A stretch of DNA of 64,000 bases, from NCBI RefSeq assembly GCF_000247815.1, contig NC_021674.1, forward strand, positions 5,907,738 through 5,971,737, given 5' to 3'. The stretch is from Ficedula albicollis. Lineage: Eukaryota > Chordata > Aves > Passeriformes > Muscicapidae. Both the position numbers and the translations under genes were made by a program. The notes under the pieces were generated by a model. The model did no database searches. It had not been told where the DNA came from and saw only the letters and a list, made by a program, of their open reading frames with translations. Positions 44,289 through 58,285 of this stretch are shown here, in pieces; the first letter of the stretch is position 1, and each line of letters begins with the position of its first letter.

Positions 44289-45367
44289 TGTTGTGGTTTA
44301 ACGTAGTTTGGTTTTAGCTGGGGGGAAGAAATCCATAGGCTATGGAAGTGATTCCCTGTAAGGACCTTGGCAGCTTCCTTTGGACCTGACAGAACCAATC
44401 AACTGGCTAGTTTTGAATATTGACACCCTGTTAAACCACTTAAGAGATGAATACGCCTCTGTGAAATCACATTAAAAGATGAACAAGACATCAGTCCTGT
44501 GAGTGATAGAAAAAGGGTGAAGACACTTAAAAAAACCCAGCATGAACACACTGAGGTCAGTGAAGAAGGAGTCAAATTCCAGATGGGAGTGCAATGACGA
44601 GATGCCTTAGTCTTGAGCTGAAATTCTCTTGTAAGGCTGTGTTGGAGATGTAATTGGTACATCAGACTTTTTTTCCCCTGTAACTCATGGAATGCATTGA
44701 GGGTATGTAGGGTTGTAGCCATAGCCATTAGCAGAAGTACCAGTGTTAAGCAAGCAGATGTTGAAGTAGTTGTGATCTAATGAAAAACTTGAACAGAGAG
44801 AGATGAGAAACCTTGTCCCAGGGATAGAAGAAGAAAACCTCTGTTCCCAGAGATAAGCGAGCTTTTTGTTTCTATACTAGAAGAGCTCATCCTTAAAATT
44901 GCACTCCCATGAGTGACCCATAGTGGTGGTTGTGGAAACCAACTGTGGGAGGGACTTTATGATTGAAGATTTCTGGGTGACTGCTATTTGTGAAAATTAA
45001 AACCACGAGAGAACTGTTTCTTGTGGAAAAGTCTTGATGGCATGGCAGGAGAGATTGTTAAGTTCCTCTAAGTGAACTGAAGAAAGATTATTTTAAAAGT
45101 GGCAAACTGCCTGAAAATACTGAATTTGTCTCTTTATACTGTCAGTAGAAATACAAAAAGAGTTGGAGTGAGGAGAAGTGGCCTGAAAGTTTATTCTGAT
45201 TTCTTACTATTTCTTTTCTTTTAGTTCTGTTAATAAAGTTGTCTTTATACTGTTTAAAGTTTTGAGCCTGCTTTGCTCTCCCTCTAATCCTTATCTTGCA
45301 GCAGAAAATGAGCAGACAATAATTCTAGTGGGTGCACTGGTGTTTGGCCAGCCCTAGACCCACTACA
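44289..45367 (+). mobile_element. Degenerate endogenous retrovirus LTR
   Basis: The segment begins TGTTGTGGTTTAA and ends CCACTACA (TG...CA), about 1.08 kb. It carries an AATAAA polyadenylation signal at 45232-45237 followed by a GT/T-rich region, the order expected in a plus-oriented LTR. A tRNA-Gly-like primer-binding site follows 5 bp later (45373). The downstream sequence does not continue into recognisable gag or pol, so only an LTR with a stub of leader is left. Target-site duplications are not clear. It lies in MACROD2 intron 2. The family is not assigned. It encodes no intact protein. Confidence 0.6.
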
Positions 45368-45372
45368 TTATT

Positions 45373-45387
45373 TGGTGCATTGGCTGG
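45373..45387 (+). other. tRNA-Gly-type primer-binding site
   Basis: TGGTGCATTGGC followed by TGG is the complement of the 3' end of eukaryotic tRNA-Gly(GCC) (...GCCAATGCACCA), with one mismatch after 12 matching bases. It lies 5 bp after the LTR's terminal CA, exactly where a retroviral primer-binding site belongs. Confidence 0.6.
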
Positions 45388-46552
45388 AAATTCACATTGG
45401 TGAACCAAAACCACTACATTCTTCAGGTGCAAGTTGACTTGAGCATAAACTGAGCAATAATCTCTGTGTGTGTGCTCCTTTGTTTCTGGAGGTGAATCAT
45501 CTCTAGTTACTGATATCCCTGATATATGTAGATAAATTGGTGTGTTTAGTGTAAGGAGTGGAGGGAAACTACAGTAAACAGAAAGACTGAAGATATATTC
45601 AGTTGGCCTTGTGATTTTCTGGTGAGCTTCACACAAATAACTTTCATAGGATGGATTAGCTGCCAAAGAGATGAGACTTCTTTTACAGTTTGCATTGAAA
45701 TGTTTTTGGGAAAAACAAAAAAGAAGTTTCTTGCTTTCAGCAAGTATGAGATAAAGATTCTTAAAAAGTTCAGATCTGTTTATATAGATTAAGAACACAA
45801 AATCCAGTGTATCTAATCCTCTCTAAGAAAGTAAATCACTTGTCTTTGATGTAATTAAGATGATGACTTCTCTTTAAGCTGCTGCTCTTTGACTTTTTTA
45901 ACAAGGTAACTTCCATACAGCATTAAGCTTATACAGGTCCTGGATAGAGTTATTATTTTATGGTTCTGCATGCAGCTGAGAAAGCTCTCTTATCTACAGT
46001 GGCAGACAGCTCCTTGAGGGGCAAAAGCTAACCATAGGAAAGGATGCTGCTCTCAACAATAAATTGATAAATTGTTGTCCTTACTGAGGCCCTGCAAGCT
46101 CTTGATGGGCTTTAGAGAGGGATAGTAGGTGGAGATGCAAATCTTTGCCAGAAAGAATAGTTCTAATGTTTAATTAGTGATGACATGAATCCTGACTAGA
46201 GGAATAGCTTTCAAGCTTCTGTCCTATGCAATATGAGAAACAATCCTTTTTTTTTATTATTATTTTTAATTTTTTAGCTGCTGAATATCACGGGGCTGAA
46301 GTTTTGTACAGTGGTCCCTAAGGAAGTACTTAGTAGAGTTAGGAAGTCAAGATGATGCAGTGTGCTGTCAGCTGGCAGGCTTATTCAGGGTGTGAGGGAG
46401 GATGGCTTTAGCAGCAGTGATGCTTTAAGTTGGGATGTGCTGTTCCTCAGAAACTGCTGAGAAAAATTGCGGGTTCCAGCTTGGAATATTTTGGTGGCTG
46501 ACTTCAGTAAGATAGTTTAAGATACGCAGAGGGAAAAGTAGTAGGTTATGCA

Positions 46553-46646
46553 TTTTGGCTTCCGTCTTTTCTTTGATTTTTATTCTTTTCCATTCACATT
46601 TTTGGCTTCTGTCTTTTCTTTGATTTTTATTCTTTTCCATTCTTCT
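46553..46646. repeat. 47-bp tandem duplication
   Basis: TTTTGGCTTCCGTCTTTTCT through TTCTTTTCCATTC is repeated, with C/T as the only difference. Confidence 0.9.
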
Positions 46647-47510
46647 TTTTATATATAAAGGATGAGCTTCTTTTGAGTGTGGGGGATTGCAGGATCAAAC
46701 CCCCAAATTAATGTATTGCTCTACAAAGACAATTTCAGTTGTCATTTAGCTTTGCTCAGTATGGTAACTTGGCTAGTGCCCTAATCTATAATTTATGATG
46801 GATTATGGCATATGTCCTCGTGGTCTTTTGCAGACAGATGTGAGCCAATGTGCCAACCTGATTAGAAGCCGTGTGCCTAAGATTAGGTTGAGCCCAAAAC
46901 CAAGCTGTTAAACTGTACCCTTGTCATAGCTTACTAATGTGGATCTCTTGCTTGGCTATGTGACTTGAAGATATTTTCAACTGCAGGTGGAAAAAGCTGA
47001 TGTCCTTCTGCAGAAGATGGAACCCTCTCTTGATTAGACAGGTGGAGACGGGTATGGCTTGGTTTAATTTGATGTAGCTTAGATATGACAGGTATTTATG
47101 AAGGTGCTGAACTACTGCCTCAACTAGGATTTGCTGCCTGGTTCTTTATAATTAGTGATGACACATGGTTGACCACCCAACTCTGGGTGTGGGAGGCTTG
47201 CAACAAGTTTGAAAACTAACTCACACTCAAAGGAAGTAATGACACTGCTTTAACTCCCTTGATGGTGTTGGGGGATCACTGGTGCAGTTTAAGCACACCA
47301 ACCTCTCTGTTTGGATCATGTTAACTAACTGTCACGTGTAGCTGTATTTGCTTCATGCACAGTTGAACACTTGATTACACACGTGTTAAAAACCCAGTCA
47401 CTGGAAATAACGTAAGTCTGGCTTCCCTTTTTTGATTCTGTAGACCCAAACTGCTCAGCATGTAGAAATGCCTCTTAACAAGTCAGCGAGGGTCTGAATA
47501 ATTGTAGTGT

Positions 47511-47563
47511 AGAATCATAAGATTGTTAAGATTGCAAAAGACCCCTAAGTTCATTGAGTCCAA
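47511..47563 (-). mobile_element. Short CR1 3'-end fragment, antisense
   Basis: The pattern tagaatcataagattgttaa, then gattgcaaaagacccctaag and attgagtccaacc, is the reverse complement of the terminal 50 bp of CR1. Only the very 3' end is kept. Confidence 0.7.
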
Positions 47564-49115
47564 CCATTAAATAATAATAGTTACTTTGTGAAGTGATACG
47601 TGGCTTTCTCCATGCGAGGACATCTAGCTGATGTGTATTTGGAAAATCCAATTGAGGGAAAAATTCTCAGCCCAGTAGGAAGTGCTGCTTATTTTTTATA
47701 ATGCCCAGAAAATGCTGTTCTGTGGTGGAGGGAAGGCTTAGCAATCCAGTTGAAAGATGTTAAATTTGGATTTTGCACAGCTTTAAAAACCATTGAAGTG
47801 ATATTGAAAAATACTTTCTATTTCAATGTGCAGTGTGAGGGAGAAGCATAATGTTTGTGCACAGAGATTGTCCCAAGACTTGCAGCCTATTACATGTTGA
47901 CTTGGCATGTTTGCAGAAATGTGTCAGAAAGGCCTTCACCAAAGTTTTCAGTTGTTTTTTTTTTTTTTTGGGATGGAATGCTATAGAATGCACATGTTGG
48001 AAAATGGAGCCTCTCAGCCTTGTGCTGATGTAGCCAATAAATTTATTTCTGAGCAGAGGTAGTTCTCTGCAAGCACCTTTGCACTGATAGCATCCCTGGA
48101 AGTTGGTGGTCAAATATTGTGTAAGAAAAGAGTTTTAAGTGCTCTAGAGTTTACCCAAAGGCTCCTGTCCAAACGATACAGTCCATCTCTAATGCAGAGT
48201 AAGCATGAAGAAAAGTGTAGATATGAAGAAAGTGGTTGCACATGTGTCTTTCTTTAAAATGTTTCCCTGCCTTATCCTGCCCTTTGCTTTTTCATAAAGG
48301 CTTGTTTATGCACTGATGGGATTTTTTGATGGTCTCCTTGGTATGGCTGGTTAGACTTAAAGTGTTCCAAGCTCTGTGTTTTCCATTTGCTGCTCAGGTA
48401 TGACTTGTAGTGGAAGTTCAGCCTGCACTGGACTTATTCCCATGTGCTCAGTGTAACCTTTTCTGTGTAAGGGACTCTACTGCTGGCCCACAAATGTATT
48501 GTGTATTGCAGTGCTGTCCTTTAGTGGTATTTCCTGATGAATCTACATCCACTGAATACAAACCCCATTTCATGTAACTGAGAGTATAGGTCAGTCATAT
48601 TTAAAGAAAAAGTAGAGTTCCTTTCTGTTTTTTCCCCCTCTTTCTGCATTCCCAGCAGTGTTCTTACAGAGGAAGGATTCTTAAGTGTACTGCAATAACT
48701 AAATCCAGGAGAATAGGTGATGTACACAGACATTCTTATATTGACTTAAAGGCTTTGAGGTTTGGTGTGTCTTTTATTTCTAGGTAGATAGGTAAAAGAA
48801 GATAGAGCTAGATCTTTCTGCTAACTACTAGTGAGTTTGTAACTGCTTGAGAGTTTGTATTCCATTTTTTTAGTCTCTGAATGAAGCAAGCATGACTTGA
48901 AACACAAATGAATAGTGGTAAGAGTTGTCTTCAAGTATTCAAAATTTCCTCTGTCCCTTGCTGTTTGGGTTGAACCTCCAGTATTCTTCAGTGTAGCAAA
49001 TTACATCTGGTATCTCAGGGAGTAGGAGAGAGAGAAAATGCTGCAAGGTAAGAGCTACTCCCAAGCTTAATGTCTCCATTTAGAAAACATCTTTTGCGCC
49101 TGCATAAGAACTTAC

Positions 49116-50407
49116 TGTCTTGGTTTGAAAGACAGGTGTCTGCCAAGGAAGGTGGGAAGTTCCCTTGGAATGAAGAATACAACGTCCTTCCCTCTGAATT
49201 ATTATAACTTTGAAACTAAGGGGTCTTTCAGGCACAGATATAGGAATAACAGTTTTCTGCTGGTATGTGTATGTATAAGAAGGCAATCAAACAACAACAA
49301 TATTAACAACAACAAACAAGAATAGAAAACCCAANNNNNNNNNNNNNNNNNNNNNNNNNNNNNNNNNNNNNNNNNNNNNNNNNNNNNNNNNNNNNNNNNN
49401 NNNNNNNNNNNNNNNNNNNNNNNNNNNNNNNNNNNNNNNNNNNNNNNNNNNNNNNNNNNNNNNNNNNNNNNNNNNNNNNNNNNNNNNNNNNNNNNNNNNN
49501 NNNNNNNNNNNNNNNNNNNNNNNNNNNNNNNNNNNNNNNNNNNNNNNNNNNNNNNNNNNNNNNNNNNNNNNNNNNNNNNNNNNNNNNNNNNNNCTCTCCC
49601 TCACGGGGACAATGGAGGGCGGGCGGCAGGAGAGAGAGAAAAGAGACTTCCTTTACAAACCCCATGGGGCTGCCGGTCCCGGTGCCTCTCTGGATGGTGA
49701 AATGAGCTGTAGCAGGAACCTCTGAGCAGCAAGCTGGAACTGCAGGGATGAGCAAAATCCTGGAATGGTAAAGGACGTGTATCAGAAACTCCGCAGCTGT
49801 AGCTGGAACCGCAGGGGTGTCCCAGCAGACAGGGGCTGTGTGGCTGCAGCAGCAAAAAACCCAAAAAACCCCAGAGCAGTGGCAGGGGCTGGGCAGTGGC
49901 TGCCAGGCTCTGGAGCAGGGCAGGGAGAGGCACCCTTAGAGGGAAAAGGGGCTCAGAGATCCAAGGATTTTCCCTGAGGCACCCCAGCAGGTGGTGAGGG
50001 GGCCTTTGTTTGGTGATGTCGGGTGTTAACAAGGTCCCAGTGCATCGGCCACTCTCAGGAGCAAAGCTCCACTCATGGTAGGAGAAGGCAGCAGGAAGCA
50101 GAACCCCTCTGTGGTAACCAATTAATTCTTCCCACAGCGGCTGCAGCCTGTATTCCCTCCAAATGCCAAGAGCACGGGAGACAGCTAGGAGCTTCACCCC
50201 GCCCCTTCCCCCAGCCCAGATCTGGTGATATCTCTGCCCTTCCCAAAGGAATCCCCAGGCAAAGAGAGAGAGTAGCCAGCTGCACCCCTCCCCTGAGCCT
50301 GGCAACTTCTTTTGTCTCTCTCAAGTGCCCGGTCATTTTTGTCTCTTAGCAACATATGGGAGAAAATTCCCTGAAAGAACAAAAGGAAAAAATCCTAAAC
50401 CCCAACG
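49116..50407. mobile_element. Endogenous retrovirus LTR interrupted by an assembly gap
   Basis: The left end TGTCTTGGTTTGAAAGACAG and the following block with gaattattataactttgaaa resemble a common passerine LTR family. The right end is near ccccaac at about 50406. The part after the N gap is GC-richer, with short imperfect repeats around ggaactgcagggatg and ggaaccgcaggggtg. Orientation is uncertain; the left end looks like the reverse complement of an LTR 3' end. No coding remnant is evident, and the boundaries are approximate. Confidence 0.5.
49335..49593. other. Assembly gap (259 N)
   Basis: A run of undetermined bases lies inside a repeat that looks like a retroviral LTR. The gap probably reflects the repeat or a GC-rich stretch. 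True length unknown. Confidence 0.99.
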
Positions 50408-52308
50408 CTTGGCTACCTGTCCAGATACTAGAAAACTGAAGTTTCTTCTCCCACCTGCTAAGCTGTTGTAACTCTATGTCAGGCAGAGAGGTTTTTGAAT
50501 GACAATGCCATGAAATATTTGCTGATGGGTTTGCACAAGTTTCATAGTTTCCTGGTAGTACATTTTAATTCCAAGCTGTACTGCAAGTATTACAAAAGCC
50601 TTTAATACTCAACTAGAGAAGTCATTGTTCAGCAATGGTGTAGAGAATTAAAAAAGCAGAAAGCATAGAATAAAAATTGTCTGACAGCTTAAGTTAATGA
50701 ATGAAAGTAATGAATTTGTGGTTCCCCATTATAAACTTGATTTAATCCTCCTTCATGCTGTAGATGCTCACCTATTTAAATGGGTTCTCACATTTTGGTA
50801 AGTAAAACAGGTTAAAATACCTGTTTGGTCATGAAAAGTCATTTTTCTTCCAGACTGTTTAGGTCTGCTAGCGTAGGAATGCTGCACTGCTGGTGGTATG
50901 TTTAGGATGAAGGCTCATGGTTACCCCAAGTGCTACTGGATCAATTTGAACACACCAGGAATAGTTGTATCAATACTGTGACATGGCTCTTGCAGTGGAG
51001 GCATCTGCTTTGTCTTGGAAGGAATCCAGGGAAGCAGAATCACCTGTAGTCCTCTAGTTTTATAGAAAAGTATCAACATACTCATGGGGCAATGAACAGT
51101 GATCTAAAGCAGTGTCATGTGTTTGTGTCTCCATTTTGGGACTTCTATTGTTAATTAGGAACTCTCTGTAGCAGAGGGAGGTTATAAAGTAGGAATTGAG
51201 TTTGAGTCAGTGCAGTGTAGTTCTTGCCTCTGTGTGACCTTGGCTGACCATTTGATGCACTTCAGAACAACTCAGGCTGCCATTCACTGAGAAGAATCTA
51301 TATTGAAATTCTTGGTATCACTTGGAGTGAGGTACTGAAAATCAGGCTTGGACAAGAACTTAGCAAAATAGTGCATCCAACAGTGTTTTTATTCCACTGT
51401 ACCATTGCACAGTCTGGAATCCCTCTGAAGGTCCACATTATAAAACCAACCAAACAAGACAGTGATTGAATGGGTTTCTTCACACAGACAAAGCACAGCT
51501 CCTCTGAGTCACAGCTGAACCGGCAGCCTTTTCTATGGACCCTAAATCATGAAATCTCCAGCAAGCATAGCAACCAGAGCAGCTGGATGCTGACTCTCCA
51601 AGTAAACATACAAATACCCAAGGGTCTCAGCCTGCTTGTGTTGTGTCTTTGCTGTCAATGTGCATGCTGCTGAAGTGAGAAGACTCTGATTTATGAATTG
51701 ACAGTTGCATGTCCCTGCAGATAAGGGTGCATCGCAAATTAGAATTGGGAATGTTTTCCTGTTCTTCTCCTCGTTTGTTGTTACTCCTTTCTCAAACTTT
51801 GTTTTTTGTACTTTAGCATTCCATACCAAGTCTTCTCTCGGTTTACAAAAGCTTCATAAAAAAGGCAAGCTCCTCCTTTCCTTCTACTTCTTTCTCTTCC
51901 AGACTTAAAGGGTTTTTTTGCCTCTCAGCTTTGTTATTTCCAGGATGTAGAAAGCTGTGTGGGATAGGCTGAGAAAAAGGTTGTTTAAGGACTATGCAAG
52001 ACCTTGTAACACAAGAAAACTGCATTTTGCATGAGCGTTATGTGGGTTGTTCAGAGTGACTGTGTGTTTTGATCAATTTTCATGGTACACCACTCTTTCT
52101 GTCTGTAATGTTTAAATGTTTTCAGCGGCTCCCATTTAAATGTGGCTGAAAAGTCAAGGCTCGCATTTACAAATGTGTTTGAGGGCTGCTGGTAGCCATA
52201 TCACTATGTTAGACTTGGCCTGAGTGAGCGAGCTCGGGGCTTTTTGGGGTAGCTGTACAGGGGTGAGTTATAGCCCCTCAGATGGGGGATATTTCCTGTC
52301 TCCTGTAG

Positions 52309-52535
52309 AGCCTTGAGTAGGAGATACCATGATGACCTCCTGACCTGGAAGATGGGGAAAAGTGTCGCCTCACAGCCTTGAGTAGGAGATACCATGACCT
52401 CCTGACCTGGAAGATGGGGAAAAGTGTCGCCTCAGGCAGTGGTGCAGAACTGGAGCCTTGAGTAGGAGATACCATGATGACCTCCTGACCTGGAAGATGG
52501 GGAAAAGTGTCGCCTCAGGCAGTGGTGCAGAACTG
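52309..52535. repeat. Three-copy minisatellite next to a CR1 fragment
   Basis: AGCCTTGAGTAGGAGATACC starts copies at 52309, 52374 and 52454. Each runs to GGGGAAAAGTGTCGCCTCA, and the last two add a 20-bp extension ending CAGAACTGG. The middle copy lacks three bases (GAT). Confidence 0.92.
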
Positions 52536-52589
52536 GAAGTGTAGTTCATGCACCAGATGAGCCACAAAGATGATTAAAACATGATTGGG

Positions 52590-52985
52590 GGTTGGAGCAT
52601 TTCCTGTGCCTGGAGAGACTGAGAGAGCTCAAGTTCAGCCTGAAGAAGAGATACCCCAGATGGGATCTGATCAGTGTTTGTAGAGTGGAGGGTGTAAAAG
52701 AGATCTCTCCAGACTCATCTGTCATACACAGTGATGGGACAAGAGGTAGTAGACACAAGTTGAAAGAGGAAATTGTTTCTGAGCATTGAAAAACAATACT
52801 TATACACATACTGTGAGACTGGCTGAACACTGGGACCAGTTACTTGGAGAGGTTGTGAAATCTTTGCCTTTGGAGATACTTTAAATTCAACTGGGACAGG
52901 GTCCCGGACAACTTGCTCTGGGTGACTTGATCACTAGAGAGAGCTGCCACCCAACCACATCCATTCTGTGATTGGTGGTGAATGT
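52590..52985 (+). mobile_element. CR1 LINE 3' fragment, sense
   Basis: The blocks ctggagagactgagagagct, a cagcctgaagaagagatacc block, gggacaagaggtag, cttggagaggttgtgaaatc, tttggagatactttaaa and ccattctgtgatt appear in the order of an avian CR1 3' end. The copy is diverged and lies in MACROD2 intron 2 in the same orientation as the gene. Confidence 0.82.
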
Positions 52986-55175
52986 TTGCCTCCGTTTGGT
53001 ACTTGGCTGTAGTCCTCAGCTCATCCAATTATGCCACTTGGTAATTAGCTGAAACAGACCATATTGGCAGAGTGTGCAGCCTGGGAGAAGGTGTTGGTGT
53101 TCATCATCAAATGCTTTTGACTTGCATGTTGTGCTGCATTTTTGGCTGGGTAGAAAGCGATTTGTCTGCAACAGATGTTTCTTCCTTGTGCTCAGGTTCT
53201 GATCTCGTTTAAGTCCAAGAAGTGATAGAGCAAATCTGTACTACCAATCTGAAGTACTACAGTGCATCTGCGAACGCTTTTCCCCTGGTGATGGAACATA
53301 TGGAAATAATGCTTATCTTGATTTAGATAAGCAATTGCCTTTCCTGTACAATCATCCAGGCTTAGTAGGAGTAGAAGCAGACACATAATATTACAGGTCT
53401 TACAATCTGTCTTTTCTAACGCTCCATAAGCCTGTGCAGAAACAAATGGAATGGGAAGTTGTGTTAGATGTGAGATTAGTAACTGCTAATAGTTCATCAT
53501 TTTTAGTCTGTACAGGAAATTTATGGAAACAAAGCATTAAGAAAAAAAACAGACACTGAATGGAAAAAGCACAGTGTGTGTAGCAGAACTGCTGCTGCAC
53601 ATTCCAGCAGGGTCAGATGCACTCCTGAAGCTTGCTCATCTCCTTTCTGTTTTCATCGACCCAAGAAAAGTCATTAGTGTCCCAATCAAGTGTTTGCTGA
53701 GGGTTCTTCCAGGAGTGGAAAGGCTGCCTCTGGTCTGGGGATAATGTGATTCTTGTCCTTTGCACAGGTTCTTTTCCAGATCCTCTTAGAGAAGCCTTCC
53801 TTGTGGGGATGTGTCTCTGCTAGCAGCTATTGTAGCGGGGTTCAACAGACTTACTTCGGTTGAACTTGGAATTAATTTACTTCCTTCAGCTGTGGATTCT
53901 AAAGCTGACTAGAAATGATGGAACTCTCCTATTTTCAGCTTTTTTTTCCCCTTTCTACAGTCTGCTACATGTTTTTATGAACTTGAGGAGAAATGAGTTG
54001 TGTGACTTGTTTAACAAACTTCCCTTGTAACAATGTGAGCCTCACTGCCAGCCATCCTCACTTGTTCTCTGATTTCTTCTCTTATTGGCCTTTGCTCATA
54101 GAGTGTCAAGAGACTTTTACTTTGCCATAGGTATTGCTTTATACCATGGGGCTTTTGTATCTATTTTTACTACTTCGTACGTGCTTTACTCTTTCATTAA
54201 CAGCTGTTTTAAAATGCAAATGTAGTGTTTTTCTGTAATAAACTCTTCAAGCTTTAGGTTTTTCTCTTCCCTCTAGTGGTAAGCTCTTTGGTATTGCTGT
54301 AGGGATTTCTGTAATTGGATGCTTGAGACCTGTTTAAAAAATTAATATACTTTATATTAGACTTCAAATCTCTGTCTATTTGAGCAGGGATTGAGTTCAA
54401 GGGCTGATTTTCCTGTGCTGTAGGTTTGTGCCATCCTTGTCCACTGCACCAGCTGAGTACAGTTATGTTCTGGGTGGGGGCTCCCTCTAGTGAGATGTTC
54501 TGACAGTCACTTGGCCACTTGGTTCAGATGAACTTCACCTGTTTTCTTATCAAGTGCAGTTTTCGTGGACTCGGTCTGGTGTGTTTTTCTACCCTTGTGC
54601 AAACTGTAAAGGCCCTTTTCCTTAGGAGTGATCAGGAAGGAGCTGCAAACAAAGCTGAGGGCCAGGACTGCCTATTTTCTCTATTTGGTGTCAAGAGCTC
54701 AGTTAATCAGCCACATCCTACTTCAAGCTGTGGCTCTGTGGACTCTGAGGTGTTTTGAACATGACTGAAGGACCAAGGGATCATGTAGGAGGAAAAACTA
54801 AATGAAATTGGACTGTATAGGCAGAGGGGTAGAATATGATGGCTGGATCTGGAGGGGAGACAGTGGGGGTGGGACGTGAATGTTCAACTGTTTCTGGTGA
54901 AGATTTTCAGCTGTAATGTATTACTGATGCTGGGGCAGAGGAGACAAGGGGAGGACCTAAAAGAGTGTTTCCACTTTTGTGTGTTGTCAGTATTAGCTTA
55001 AGCGACCAAATTTTGGAAAGGAGGTACCAGGGTTAACTCCATCCTTCATGAGTGTACATGCAGAGATGATTTAGTGGCCATTGATTTCAATTTGTCATAT
55101 AAGTAACAATCAACTTGTTTGCAAGACTAAAGTAAAAACAGAAGTAAAAGCTGTCTTATTTAATTAATAAATAAT

Positions 55176-55181
55176 TTTAAT
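55176..55181 (-). terminator. ATTAAA polyadenylation signal for the candidate minus-strand gene
   Basis: The minus strand carries ATTAAA here, the commonest variant of AATAAA, about 70 bp beyond the TGA at 55251. The surroundings are AT-rich, so a chance match is easy. Confidence 0.25.
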
Positions 55182-55250
55182 AATAGTAATAATAAGCTGT
55201 ATGAAGAATCTTGGAGTGCATTGCTCCTCTGCCCAGCAGGAGTTGTTTTC

Positions 55251-55481
55251 TCAATCCGAGAAAAGCGCTGCCTCCTCGTCCAAGTCCTTCCTCGCTCTGC
55301 TGTTCCTCGCTCTCCGGAGCGCGTCCCCCCGCAGGCAGCGCTGCCGCAGGTGCCTCAGGAAGCTCCCGATGGCGGCAGAGTTTTCCTGCTGGCGGCCGAG
55401 CGCCTCGATCCCCTCGTCCCTGAGGCGGGAGCGGTCAGCCAGGCAGCAGCTCCTTGGCCAGGCCGGGCGTGTCCAGGCCTT
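55251..55481 (-). CDS. Candidate terminal exon of an unrecognised GC-rich minus-strand gene
   Basis: Read on the minus strand from 55481, an open frame of 76 codons ends in TGA at 55253-55251. It follows a strong acceptor-like TCTCCCAGCAG. Third codon positions are almost all G or C, as in avian genes of GC-rich islands. The protein is basic and helical-looking, for example DEGIEALGRQQENSAAIG followed by FLRHLRQRCLRGDALRRA, and ends in the acidic DLDEEAALFSD. An ATTAAA polyadenylation signal (minus strand 55181-55176) lies about 70 bp after the stop. I do not recognise the family. The gene would lie antisense within MACROD2 intron 2. The frame could be chance in GC-rich DNA, but frame, acceptor and polyadenylation signal together make a terminal exon plausible. 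The exact acceptor is uncertain because two CAGs are adjacent. Confidence 0.38.
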   Translation of the reverse strand, partial: KAWTRPAWPRSCCLADRSRLRDEGIEALGRQQENSAAIGSFLRHLRQRCLRGDALRRARNSRARKDLDEEAALFSD

Positions 55482-55775
55482 CTGCTGGGAGACGGGGCAC
55501 GGAGCTCGGTGAAAGGGGCGGAGGGGCTGCGGGGGGCCGGGCCCCCTCGGGCTCTCCTGGGCAACCCGGGGCCTGGCTGGGCTGCCCCAGGCTGCCAGGG
55601 GCTGTGGAGAGACCCTCGGCAGGTTCTGTCTGGTTCTGGTGGCTCAGGCTGTCCTCGTTTCCTCGTGGGGCAAGAGAACCCACCTCTGCTCTGGGCTCGG
55701 GCACGGGGCTGGGCAGAGGGAGGAGCCTTGGTGCCTGCCCAGGCTTTCCTCTCCGCAGGGGCTGGCACTCCTCAC

Positions 55776-56974
<1,199 letters not shown>

Positions 56975-58285
56975 GGCCGAGCTGCCCGAGGAGCTGCGGG
57001 CTCTGGCCCCCAGCCCCAGCTGAGCCGAGCGGTGCCCGCGGGCTGTGGCATCAGCGGCGATGTCACAAGGCTGTTGCCTGGCAGCCAGAGGCCGGGAATG
57101 TCAAGGCAAGGCCACGCCAGAGGGTCTGAGCGCGTGGCTGTCTCAGTCGGCTGCTCTGTCTTGCCACTGTGGGACAGACCTCAGGAGCTTGGGGATGTGC
57201 TCAGCAAGGAACTGTTGTCATGTCCAAATTGGTATTCTTGAGCTGATGGAAATGGAGGGTAAGACTAGAGAGACAAATTTGTTCGGACTGCTTCTACTTT
57301 CTCACTAAATATTGAGGACTGTTTTTGCCTATCAGCCAACTTCGCTTGTTTTGAAGATTTGAAATTGATTCACACTTTGTTACCTCAGCAAATGAATTCT
57401 GTTTCTGAGCAACAGATGAACTCAAGTCTCTTGAGCCTTGTGTTGGGAATAATTTTAAAAAAAGTAATAGTAAAAGTGAATTTAATAATCTTTCTTCCCC
57501 AGTTCGTTTCTGGTGATGTGCGTGTCTAACTTAGTGAAGTTTTGGGCAGTATGTTTGTGCAAGGGCTCGAGATAACTGAGCTGTTCTAGAGACTGAATGG
57601 GATATAAATGAAGTGATCTGGTGATGCACAATCACAAGAGTTCACAGGAAAAAGGGACCTATTGTCACATTGTTTAGTAACAAATGTGTTGCAAGCTAGT
57701 GTATATTGTCTTCACCACCTGCCTCCTCCTAGCTGAGCAATTCAAGGTGATAAAACTCCAAGTTTAAAATTGGTATGGATTTTTTTTTTCGGGCTTGTTG
57801 TCTGGCTACATGTCTTCAGAAGTCATTCTGATCTTTGGGGCTGTTTGCAAATGGTGTGCTTGCGTATTTTTGTACTCATTTGGTATAATTCTGGATTGGA
57901 GAAATTGTTCTTCTGGTTAGGATGGTAATCTTAATGCCTCAATTTGTTTTTGCAATTTACACCCTTGTGATTACCAAATAAATGTACTTGATGGATCTCG
58001 CTCCAAAAATATGTATGTTTCTACAGTTTTGTAACCAGATGGTATGTGGATAAGGATTCAGTGCTTCCTACTAGCTTGTGTTTGGAAACAAGTAACAAGC
58101 AAGCCGTGCGATGTCAGGGCAGTGCTGGTGTCTCCGTGGGTTACCGGTGCCCTCTCGAGGTGAAACCGAAAGATGCTGCAGTATGACAACAGCAGTGTCA
58201 CCGGACTGCTGCCTCTTCAGGGCTTGGAAATAATGACCTCGGACCCACGCTTATAACCTGATTTTTCTGCTTTCTTGGTTTGTAG

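Noticed and set aside
49287..49755. Minus-strand frames through the N gap
   Set aside because: The frames consist largely of undetermined residues and lie in an LTR.
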